Source: Wocania_A sp964021735 (GTDB lineage Bacteria > Bacteroidota > Bacteroidia > Flavobacteriales > Flavobacteriaceae). From it: a stretch of DNA of 15,297 nucleotides. Positions 1-6,589 of this stretch are shown piece after piece (the first letter of the stretch is position 1; each line of letters opens with the position of its first letter). A program made the translations under genes and the position numbers. The stretch spans positions 1 to 15,297 of the forward strand of contig NZ_CAXIBN010000075.1 in assembly GCF_964021735.1 (NCBI RefSeq), written 5' to 3'. The notes under the pieces are model-generated. The model was not told the origin of the DNA. It did not search any database and saw only the letters and a list, made by a program, of their open reading frames with translations.

Positions 1-20
1 GTTCATGGTAGATTTGGGGC

Positions 21-48
21 AAAAAGGTGAACACTCGTTCACCTTTTT
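21..48. terminator. Perfect palindrome, likely terminator of an upstream gene
   Basis: A 12-bp perfect inverted repeat (AAAAAGGTGAAC / GTTCACCTTTTT) surrounds the 4-base loop ACTC. The A-run on one side and T-run on the other fit an intrinsic terminator usable from either strand. The gene it would serve lies to the left, outside the window. No protein-coding signal was seen between base 1 and the palindrome. Confidence 0.75.
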
Positions 49-56
49 CATTTTAC

Positions 57-76
57 ATTCCTGCGAAAGCAGGAAT
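57..76. repeat. Palindromic intergenic repeat with GAAA tetraloop
   Basis: ATTCCTGC and GCAGGAAT form an 8-bp perfect stem around GAAA, a GNRA-type loop, followed by TCTCTTTTTT. From memory, near-identical 'TTCCTGCGAAxGCAGGAA' palindromes are scattered between genes in many marine Flavobacteria. Only one copy lies in this window, so membership of a family is recalled rather than shown. It could also act as a second terminator because a T-run follows on the plus strand. Confidence 0.6.
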
Positions 77-132
77 CTCTTTTTTATAGCTATTTATACT
101 TTCTTCTTAAAAAATTTATCTTTACGTGATAG

Positions 133-150
133 CGGTAACAAAACTTACCG
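133..150 (+). promoter_or_regulatory. Short dyad upstream of the first hydrolase gene
   Basis: CGGTAA and TTACCG form a 6-bp perfect dyad with a 6-base spacer (CAAAAC), ending 42 bases before the chosen ATG at 193. It could be an operator, a 5'-UTR hairpin or chance. No good TAnnTTTG promoter box was found upstream; the closest is the imperfect TATCTTTA at 117-124. Confidence 0.3.
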
Positions 151-192
151 TAAAATCAACTGCCAAAAATGACTACAGTTAAAAATGAACGA

Positions 193-1044
193 ATGAAAAA
201 TTCAATTAGACTTCAAATTATATTTCTATTCTTAGTATTTCAATTTAGTGTTATGAATGCTCAGAATAAATTTGATATACCTTATGGAAATAATGATTCA
301 ATTGGTAAATATGTGGAATTAAATGGAGCTAAAATATATTATGAGAAATATGGAAAAGGAGAGCCACTACTATTAATTCACGGTTGTGGTGCTGACATTA
401 AGTCTATGGAAAACCAAATAGACTATTTTAAACATAAATATAGAGTTATTGTAGCTGATAGCAGAGGTCAAGGAAAATCAGAATTAAAAACGGACTCTCT
501 GACTTATAGCCAAATAACAAAAGACTGGGAAGGATTAGTAAATTATCTTGAATTAGATTCTATTAATATCCTTGGATGGAGTGATGGAGGCATAATTGGA
601 TTGAAAATGGGAATTAGCAGAAAAACTAAAATAAAAAAAATAGTTGCAATGGGTGCAAATTTACGCCCTGATACTACAGCTGTTAATAGTTGGGCTCCTG
701 AAAATGTTAGAAAAAATCAAACTAAAGTAAAGGAAATGATAGCTAAAGGAGATACTTCTCAAGATTGGAATCTTGAACTTCAACTCGATGGGCTTTTATT
801 AAATCAACCGAATATAAGTCATTCAGATTTAAAGAAAATAACTGCTTCCGTTTTAATAATGGTAGGAGACAGAGATATTATCAAAAATGAACACGCGGTT
901 GAAATTTTCAATAATCTTCCTAAAGGTCAACTTTGCATTATGCCAGGTTTTAATCATGGAGCACCTCGGAACAATCCAATAATTTTTAACGACATAGCAA
1001 ATAGGTTTTTAAAGGAAGAATTTGATTATACAATTAAGAAATAA
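193..1044 (+). CDS. Exported alpha/beta-fold hydrolase
   Basis: This encodes a 283-residue alpha/beta hydrolase, probably acting outside the cytoplasm; the substrate cannot be inferred. The start at 193 is preferred over an in-frame ATG at 169 because it puts a signal peptide at the extreme N-terminus: basic MKNSIR, a hydrophobic core, then a cleavage-like MNA/QN near residue 23. Catalytic features are the oxyanion-loop HG near residues 63-64, the nucleophile elbow GWSDGG (Ser130), the acid Asp in GDRD (about Asp228), and His255 in FNHGAP. DSRGQGKS near residue 90 is typical of the lipase/haloperoxidase-like branch. The gene stands alone between repeats, divergent in setting from its neighbours, and convergent with the superoxide dismutase gene. 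It may be an accessory gene. Family assignment is firm; a specific reaction (esterase, lactonase, peptidase) is not claimed. Confidence 0.85.
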   Translation: MKNSIRLQIIFLFLVFQFSVMNAQNKFDIPYGNNDSIGKYVELNGAKIYYEKYGKGEPLLLIHGCGADIKSMENQIDYFKHKYRVIVADSRGQGKSELKTDSLTYSQITKDWEGLVNYLELDSINILGWSDGGIIGLKMGISRKTKIKKIVAMGANLRPDTTAVNSWAPENVRKNQTKVKEMIAKGDTSQDWNLELQLDGLLLNQPNISHSDLKKITASVLIMVGDRDIIKNEHAVEIFNNLPKGQLCIMPGFNHGAPRNNPIIFNDIANRFLKEEFDYTIKK

Positions 1045-1219
1045 CTGTAGTTAACATGCATAGCAAATAGTTTTAAATTTTAAACGCTGAATTTAGCAAC
1101 CAATAAAGCAACTTAAAATTAATCGCAGCTTTCTGCAAGCATACCCATTAGTGATAAAAATGGAAATCCTTTTTAAAAAAGAATAAGAAATACATTATGC
1201 TTTCACTAAATATTTGCAA
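1045..1219. other. Intergenic stretch with no gene recognised
   Basis: No plausible coding frame, RNA gene or terminator is seen after the hydrolase stop. The only feature is AACTGTAGT at 1043-1051, which is part of an inverted match to bases 172-181 at the gene's other end. Repeats begin at 1220. Confidence 0.5.
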
Positions 1220-1250
1220 ATTGCCACGTCACTCGCTCCTCGCAATGGCA
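1220..1250 (-). repeat. Dispersed intergenic repeat of the 'ATTGCGAGGAGCGA' type
   Basis: Read on the minus strand this begins TGCCATTGCGAGGAGCGAG and ends in GTGGCAAT. The ends TGCCA and TGGCA are inverted. It resembles the dispersed element with core CATTGCGAGGAGCGA found between genes in many bacterial phyla. It is non-coding: short open frames across it share nothing with known proteins. The family assignment comes from recalled sequence similarity. Confidence 0.6.
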
Positions 1251-1268
1251 TTTTAAAAAGATTATATT

Positions 1269-1319
1269 GGAAAGCCCGACCACTTGCCCTGAGCGCAGTC
1301 GAAGGGTTGTGGTAACGCC
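1269..1319 (-). repeat. 3'-end repeat (GGCGTTACC...GGTCGGGCTTTC) with a nested repeat in its loop
   Basis: Read on the minus strand this runs GGCGTTACC, a 29-base loop region, then GGTCGGGCTTTCC, with ACCAC/GTGGT closing the stem. The loop contains CCCTTCGACTGCGCTCAGGG, itself a widely seen bacterial intergenic palindrome. The outer element matches the one at 15227-15254, where the loop is only a few bases. It lies just downstream of the sodA terminator in the sense direction of sodA. A T-run (CTTTTT on the minus strand) follows about 10 bases later, as in the other copy. Confidence 0.7.
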
Positions 1320-1321
1320 AT

Positions 1322-1356
1322 AAAAAAAAGCAAACCCATTTACTGAATTTGCTTTT
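1322..1356 (-). terminator. Intrinsic terminator of sodA
   Basis: On the minus strand AAAAGCAAA (1348-1356) pairs with TTTGCTTTT (1326-1334) over a 13-base loop, and the T-run continues to 1322. It begins 22 bases past the sodA stop codon, as expected for a single-gene transcript. Confidence 0.8.
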
Positions 1357-1377
1357 GTATTTATTTTGTAAAAACTT

Positions 1378-1986
1378 CTACTTTGCCTCAGCGTAACGTC
1401 TTTCAACTTCGTTCCAATTAACAACATTAAAAAACGCATTAATATAATCTGGACGACGGTTTTGGTAGTTTAAATAATAGGCGTGTTCCCAAACATCTAA
1501 TCCTAAAATTGGTGTACCGCCACAACTAACTCCTGGCATTAATGGGTTATCTTGATTTGGTGTAGAGCAGATTTCTACCTTCCCACCTTTATGTACACAT
1601 AACCATGCCCAACCAGAGCCAAAACGGGTTGCTGCTGCTTTACTAAACGCCGCAATAAATTCGTCTTTAGATCCGTAAGCCGCTTCTATAGCATCTTTTA
1701 ATTCACCAGATAAATAACCTCTGTCTTCAGGATTCATAACCGTCCAAAATAACGAGTGGTTGTAATACCCACCACCATTATTTCTAACAGCACCATTACT
1801 CATATCTAAATTTGTTAGAATATCTTCAATAGATTTTCCATCTAAATCTGTTCCTGCAATAGCATTATTTAAGTTATTTGTATATCCTTGATGATGTTTA
1901 GAATGATGTATCTCCATGGTGCGTGCATCGATATGAGGCTCTAAAGCGTCATAAGCATATCCTAATTTCGGTAATTCGAAAGCCAT
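1378..1986 (-). CDS. sodA: Superoxide dismutase, Mn-type by sequence
   Basis: This cytosolic enzyme of 202 residues converts superoxide to oxygen and hydrogen peroxide. The N-terminal helical hairpin domain carries the metal ligands His27 (MEIHHSKHHQGY) and His77 (NHSLFW). The C-terminal alpha/beta domain carries Asp164 and His168 in the signature DVWEHAY. The second-sphere pattern, Gly73 four residues before His77 and Gln145 in NQDNPLM, matches manganese enzymes; iron enzymes usually have a Gln at the first position. A cambialistic enzyme remains possible. Length is normal and no signal peptide is present. It is transcribed alone, from a promoter divergent from addA to a strong terminator. 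Confidence 0.96.
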   Translation of the reverse strand: MAFELPKLGYAYDALEPHIDARTMEIHHSKHHQGYTNNLNNAIAGTDLDGKSIEDILTNLDMSNGAVRNNGGGYYNHSLFWTVMNPEDRGYLSGELKDAIEAAYGSKDEFIAAFSKAAATRFGSGWAWLCVHKGGKVEICSTPNQDNPLMPGVSCGGTPILGLDVWEHAYYLNYQNRRPDYINAFFNVVNWNEVERRYAEAK

Positions 1987-2025
1987 AATTTTTCTATGTT
2001 TTAAATATTAGTATTTATTTTCATT

Positions 2026-2033
2026 CAAATTTA
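2026..2033 (-). promoter_or_regulatory. Candidate -7 box for sodA
   Basis: The minus strand reads TAAATTTG, an exact match to the Bacteroidota -7 consensus TAnnTTTG, 39 bases before the sodA ATG. A TTG (complement of 2048-2050) stands upstream, but with a spacer of only 14 bases, shorter than usual, so the -33 element is uncertain. Confidence 0.5.
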
Positions 2034-2078
2034 CGGATAAAACAGGTCAATAAAAAATAATAAATTGTTATCAAACCA

Positions 2079-2108
2079 TTGATAGTTTCTATATTGTCTC
2101 TAAATTTG
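2079..2108 (+). promoter_or_regulatory. Consensus Bacteroidota promoter directly abutting the addA start
   Basis: TTG (2079-2081), a 19-base spacer, and TAAATTTG (2101-2108) match the -33/-7 consensus exactly. The -7 box ends only four bases before the ATG at 2113, so transcription from it would begin at or very near the start codon. Confidence 0.65.
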
Positions 2109-2112
2109 TTTT

Positions 2113-5100
2113 ATGCAGTTAAATTCATCTTTTACAATTTATAATGCTTCTGCTGGTAGCGGAAAAACCTACACCTTAGTAAAAGCGTATTTAAAAATTT
2201 TATTTAGCTCTACTAATCTTTATTTGTTTAAAAACATTCTTGCCATTACGTTTACCAATAAAGCGGTTTCGGAAATGAAAGAGCGTATTATAGACATGCT
2301 AAAAACGTTTTCTGAAGCCGCTATTTTAAAAACTTCAAATAGTATGTTTAACGATATTTGTGAAGAACTAGAAATAGAACCTAAAAATCTTCATGAAAAA
2401 TCTAAAAAACTACTAAATACCATTATACATAATTACGCTGCGTTTGATATTAGCACTATTGATGGTTTTACACATAAATTGATACGAACTTTTGCACACG
2501 ATTTAAAATTGCCTTTAAACTTTGAGGTTGAATTGGATCAAGATGCGCTTTTAAATGAAGCTGTTGACAGTTTAATATCCAAAGCTGGAACTGATGATGC
2601 ACTGACAAAAATTTTGGTAGATTTTGCTATTGAAAAAGCTGATGATGATAAAAGTTGGGATGTGTCTTTCGATTTTAATAAGATTGCGAAATTGTTGGTT
2701 AATGAAAACGACATGCCGTTTATTGAAACCTTAAAACACAAAACTTTAAATGATTTTAAAGAGCTTAAATCGCATTTGAAAAAAGAAATTTTAACTTTTG
2801 AAACTATTATAGTTGAAGAAGCGCAACGTGTTTTGACCTTAATTGAAGAAGCTGGTTTGGAGCAGAACGATTTTTCGAGGGGTTCGTTACCAAAACACTT
2901 TCAAAACCTTAGTAATAAAAGGTTTGATATTAAATTCGATTTGATTTGGCAGGGAGATTTATTAGAAAATAATCCGCTTTACCCTAAAAAAGCAACAGAG
3001 GATATAGCTACAATAATTAATCAAATTCAACTACAGCTGACAATGGCTTTTAACAAGACCAAACAGGCTGTTTTTCATCTTAAATTTTTAAAAGCTTTTT
3101 ATAAAAACGTCACGCCGCTTTCTGTTTTAAACGCTATAAATAACGAATTGAATGTATTAAAATCGGAACAGAATAAAATGCTGATTTCAGAATTTAATGC
3201 CATTATTAGCAAAGAAATAAAAAATCAGCCCACGCCTTTTATTTACGAACGTATCGGCGAAAAATTTAAACACTATTTTATTGATGAGTTTCAGGACACA
3301 TCGGTTTTACAATGGGAAAATTTAATTCCGTTGCTAGAGAATTCGCTTTCTACTGAAAACGGAACGACCATGTTAGTTGGCGATGCTAAACAAGCTATTT
3401 ACCGTTGGCGCGGTGGTAAAGCCGAACAATTTATTGATTTGTTTAACGAAGTGAAACAGCCATTTCATATTAAACAAAAAGTAGAAACACTCGATGACAA
3501 TTACCGAAGTTTTAAAGAAATAGTAGATTTTAACAATGGCTTTTTTAAGTTTTTATCGCTACAGGTTTTTACTAATGATGATTACAAAACGCTTTATGAA
3601 AACGCATACCAAAATAGCACTATAAATGAAGCAGGTTATGTTACATTTTCATTTTTAGATACTGAAAAAGAGGATGATAGAAATGAACTATTTTCAGAAA
3701 ACACATTAAATACGATTAATAATTGTTTAGAAAATGGTTTTGATTTAGTAGATATTTGTATTCTGGTTAGAAAGAAAAAAGAAGGTGTTGCAGTGGCAAA
3801 TTATTTGAGTCAGCATAACATTCCTATTGTATCTTCTGAGACGTTATTGTTAAATAATTCTCCCGAAGTTAATTTTACAAATAATGTATTAGCGCTTTTA
3901 ATTCAGCCTAAAAACAACGAAATAAAAATTGTCGTTTTAAATTATTTAACGACCCTTTTCAATATTGAAAACAAACACGAATTCTTTACAAATCATATTA
4001 ATTTACAATTGCCTGAGCTTTTTAAAAGTTTTGAAAAATTCAACATCCATATAAATAATAGTGACTTATTACAACTACCGCTTTACGATTTAGCAGAAAC
4101 TATAGTGAGAAGCTTTAATTTGGTAAAAACATCAAACGCTTACATTCAGTTTTATTTAGATGTGGTTTTAGATTTTTCACAGAAAAAAGGCTCGGATATT
4201 TCTGGGTTTTTACACTACTTCGCTAAGAAAAAAGAAAACTTAAGTATTGTATCGCCTAAAGGGCAAAATGCAGTACAAATCATGACCATTCATAAATCTA
4301 AAGGTTTGGAATTTCCAGTGGTTATTTTCCCATTTGCGGATCTAGATATTTACCGAGAGTTAGAACCCAAAGAATGGTTTGCACTAAATAAAGAAAAATA
4401 CAACGGCTTTTCGCATACTTTATTAAATTACAATAAAGATTTTGAGCATTATGGCGATGAAGGTTCTCGTATTTTTAACACCCATAAATCTGAGCAAGAA
4501 TTAGACAATATAAATTTACTGTATGTAACATTAACAAGAGCAGTGGAACAATTGCATGTTATTTCTACTAATGATATATCCTCAAAAGGCGAAGTAAATA
4601 CTAAAAAATATTCTGGGTTGTTTATTGAATATTTAAAACATATAAATACATGGGAAGATTCCAAATTAGTGTACAGCTTCGGAAATTCTAAAAGAATTAT
4701 TGAAAAAGAAACGGTAAAGAAGGAAACTCAAATTAAACAGCAATTTATTTCGACAGCAAAAGAAACTCATAATATAAAAGTAGTAACTAAATCTGGGTTA
4801 CTTTGGGATACCACACAAAAAGAAGCTATTGAAAAAGGAAATCTTATACATAATATCATGTCTAAAATTAATACTAAAGACGATATTGATGTTGCTGTAA
4901 ACGATTTCATCAATGTTTCTTCTATTAATAAAGAGCAAGCAAAAAAATTAAAAACCATTGTAAATGAGATAATTAATCATTCCAAGCTTGAAGATTATTA
5001 CACGTCAAGTTACACCATATATAATGAACGTGATATTATTACAAAAGAAGGTATTATTTTACGTCCAGATCGCGTAGTTGTAAATGCTAACAACGAAGCA

Positions 5101-5250
5101 GTTATAATAGATTACAAAACAGGTTTTGAAGATAAAAAGCATCAGCAGCAATTACAATCGTATCAAGATGTTTTAGAAGACATGAGCCTAAGAGTGATTA
5201 AAAAAATTCTTGTTTATATAAATGATGATATTCAAATAAAAGCCATTTAA
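2113..5250 (+). CDS. addA: AddA-type UvrD/RecB-family helicase-nuclease
   Basis: This is the 1045-residue motor and nuclease subunit of an AddAB-like enzyme that processes double-strand DNA ends for homologous recombination. Superfamily 1A helicase motifs appear in order: Walker A ASAGSGKT (12-19, Lys18), motif Ia TFTNKA (46-51), DEFQD (391-395), GDAKQAIYRWR (423-433), NYR (463-465), MTIHKSKGLEFP (724-735) and the YVTLTRA Arg (809). A C-terminal PD-(D/E)XK nuclease follows: His913, Asp986 in RPDR, Asp1000-Tyr-Lys1002 in DYKTG, and the QLQSY motif (1013-1017). The start is fixed because the next Met lies beyond Walker A. It is shorter than the roughly 1230-residue Bacillus AddA. The likely partner is the addB-like gene at 8057, with two genes between. 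kbl follows 22 bases downstream and is probably co-transcribed. Confidence 0.9.
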   Translation: MQLNSSFTIYNASAGSGKTYTLVKAYLKILFSSTNLYLFKNILAITFTNKAVSEMKERIIDMLKTFSEAAILKTSNSMFNDICEELEIEPKNLHEKSKKLLNTIIHNYAAFDISTIDGFTHKLIRTFAHDLKLPLNFEVELDQDALLNEAVDSLISKAGTDDALTKILVDFAIEKADDDKSWDVSFDFNKIAKLLVNENDMPFIETLKHKTLNDFKELKSHLKKEILTFETIIVEEAQRVLTLIEEAGLEQNDFSRGSLPKHFQNLSNKRFDIKFDLIWQGDLLENNPLYPKKATEDIATIINQIQLQLTMAFNKTKQAVFHLKFLKAFYKNVTPLSVLNAINNELNVLKSEQNKMLISEFNAIISKEIKNQPTPFIYERIGEKFKHYFIDEFQDTSVLQWENLIPLLENSLSTENGTTMLVGDAKQAIYRWRGGKAEQFIDLFNEVKQPFHIKQKVETLDDNYRSFKEIVDFNNGFFKFLSLQVFTNDDYKTLYENAYQNSTINEAGYVTFSFLDTEKEDDRNELFSENTLNTINNCLENGFDLVDICILVRKKKEGVAVANYLSQHNIPIVSSETLLLNNSPEVNFTNNVLALLIQPKNNEIKIVVLNYLTTLFNIENKHEFFTNHINLQLPELFKSFEKFNIHINNSDLLQLPLYDLAETIVRSFNLVKTSNAYIQFYLDVVLDFSQKKGSDISGFLHYFAKKKENLSIVSPKGQNAVQIMTIHKSKGLEFPVVIFPFADLDIYRELEPKEWFALNKEKYNGFSHTLLNYNKDFEHYGDEGSRIFNTHKSEQELDNINLLYVTLTRAVEQLHVISTNDISSKGEVNTKKYSGLFIEYLKHINTWEDSKLVYSFGNSKRIIEKETVKKETQIKQQFISTAKETHNIKVVTKSGLLWDTTQKEAIEKGNLIHNIMSKINTKDDIDVAVNDFINVSSINKEQAKKLKTIVNEIINHSKLEDYYTSSYTIYNERDIITKEGIILRPDRVVVNANNEAVIIDYKTGFEDKKHQQQLQSYQDVLEDMSLRVIKKILVYINDDIQIKAI

Positions 5251-5272
5251 CTTTTTAAAAAAATATAAAACC

Positions 5273-6466
5273 ATGTACAGCACTATAAAACAACATTTAC
5301 AGAACGAAATTCAAGATATTAAAGACAACGGACTTTATAAAGAAGAACGCATTATAACTTCGGCACAAGGTGCAGAAATAACTTTAAATACTGGCGAAAC
5401 GGTTTTAAACTTTTGTGCTAATAATTATTTAGGTTTGTCGTCGCATCCAGATGTTATTCAAGCGGCAAAAGATGCTATGGATACACATGGTTTTGGCATG
5501 AGTTCGGTACGCTTTATTTGTGGCACTCAAGATATTCACAAAGAACTAGAACAAAAAATCGCAGATTTCTATCAAACCGAAGACACCATATTATACGCTG
5601 CGGCTTTTGATGCTAACGGTGGCGTTTTTGAACCATTATTAGGAAAAGAAGATGCCATTATATCAGATTCTTTAAATCATGCTTCTATTATAGATGGTGT
5701 GCGTTTGTGTAAAGCAGCAAGATATCGCTATCAAAATAGTGATATGGCAGATTTAGAAACGCAACTTATTGAAGCTAATAAAAACGGAGCACGTTTTAAA
5801 ATAATAGTAACAGATGGCGTCTTTTCTATGGATGGCTTAGTAGCTCCATTAGATAAAATTTGTGATTTAGCCGATAAATATGATGCATTGGTAATGATTG
5901 ATGAATGTCATGCCACAGGTTTTATAGGCAAAACAGGTAGAGGAACACTTGAAGAAAAAGGCGTATTAAACCGTATAGATATTATTACAGGAACTCTCGG
6001 AAAAGCGTTAGGGGGAGCTATGGGAGGTTATACTACTGGTAAAAAAGAAATTATTGACATGCTGCGCCAACGTTCAAGGCCTTATTTGTTTTCAAATTCG
6101 TTAGCCCCTGCCATTGTTGGTGCATCCATTAAGGTTTTTGATATGCTTGCAAATAATACAGAGCTTAGAGATAAGCTAGAGTGGAATACCAATTACTTTA
6201 AAAAGGGAATGAAGTCTGCAGGTTTAGATATAATTGATGGTGATTCGGCTATTGTTCCCGTTATGCTATACGATGCCAAATTATCACAAACTATGGCAAA
6301 TATGCTTTTAAAAGAAGAAATATACGTTATTGGGTTCTTTTTTCCCGTTGTACCGAAAGGTAAAGCAAGAATTCGCGTACAACTATCTGCAGCTCACACA
6401 AAAATGCATTTAGATAAGGCTATTGCTGCGTTCACAAAAGTTGGCAAAGCACTAAATATTATATAA
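5273..6466 (+). CDS. kbl: Glycine C-acetyltransferase (2-amino-3-ketobutyrate CoA ligase)
   Basis: This PLP enzyme of the alpha-oxoamine synthase group cleaves 2-amino-3-ketobutyrate with CoA to glycine and acetyl-CoA, the second step of threonine breakdown. The 397 residues match the E. coli Kbl length almost exactly. The Schiff-base lysine is Lys244 in TLGKALGG; His136 (LNHASIIDG) and Asp210-Glu-Cys-His213 are the usual cofactor-contacting positions. Sister enzymes (BioF, HemA, serine palmitoyltransferase) share the fold, but the FCANNYLGLSSHP and GMSSVRFICGT blocks and the length favour Kbl. No threonine dehydrogenase gene (tdh), its usual partner elsewhere, is present here. It follows addA by 22 bases without a visible promoter or terminator between. 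Confidence 0.92.
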   Translation: MYSTIKQHLQNEIQDIKDNGLYKEERIITSAQGAEITLNTGETVLNFCANNYLGLSSHPDVIQAAKDAMDTHGFGMSSVRFICGTQDIHKELEQKIADFYQTEDTILYAAAFDANGGVFEPLLGKEDAIISDSLNHASIIDGVRLCKAARYRYQNSDMADLETQLIEANKNGARFKIIVTDGVFSMDGLVAPLDKICDLADKYDALVMIDECHATGFIGKTGRGTLEEKGVLNRIDIITGTLGKALGGAMGGYTTGKKEIIDMLRQRSRPYLFSNSLAPAIVGASIKVFDMLANNTELRDKLEWNTNYFKKGMKSAGLDIIDGDSAIVPVMLYDAKLSQTMANMLLKEEIYVIGFFFPVVPKGKARIRVQLSAAHTKMHLDKAIAAFTKVGKALNII

Positions 6467-6523
6467 AATCATTCTGTACTGTCGATGAATAAAAGAATTA
6501 TCCAATATTTTTATATATTTGTC

Positions 6524-6554
6524 TTTGTTAATAACATTTAACAACTTACTTTTG
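6524..6554 (+). promoter_or_regulatory. Promoter of the OmpA-family gene
   Basis: TTTG (6524-6527), a 19-base spacer and TACTTTTG (6547-6554) match the Bacteroidota consensus. Transcription would begin near 6560, leaving a leader of about 30 bases before the ATG at 6590. A second -7-like TATATTTG at 6514-6521 has no TTG at the right distance. Confidence 0.7.
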
Positions 6555-6589
6555 CTTACAATTAACACTTAAAAATTAAACTTTTGAAT

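Noticed and set aside
169..192. Start of the exported hydrolase at 169
   Set aside because: It would put eight polar residues ahead of a standard signal peptide; the ATG at 193 gives the expected charged start.
1220..1319. CRISPR array or insertion-sequence remnant between the hydrolase and sodA
   Set aside because: The two repeats differ from each other, have no regular spacing, and there is no transposase frame or cas gene.
1206..1439. Minus-strand open frame overlapping the sodA 3' end
   Set aside because: It runs through the two intergenic repeats and the sodA terminator and overlaps sodA in another frame; its translation shows repeat-derived sequence only.
2113..5250. The helicase-nuclease as part of a defence system such as a Gabija- or Zorya-like island
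   Set aside because: Its motifs and length match AddA, a matching AddB lies nearby, and the neighbours are housekeeping genes.
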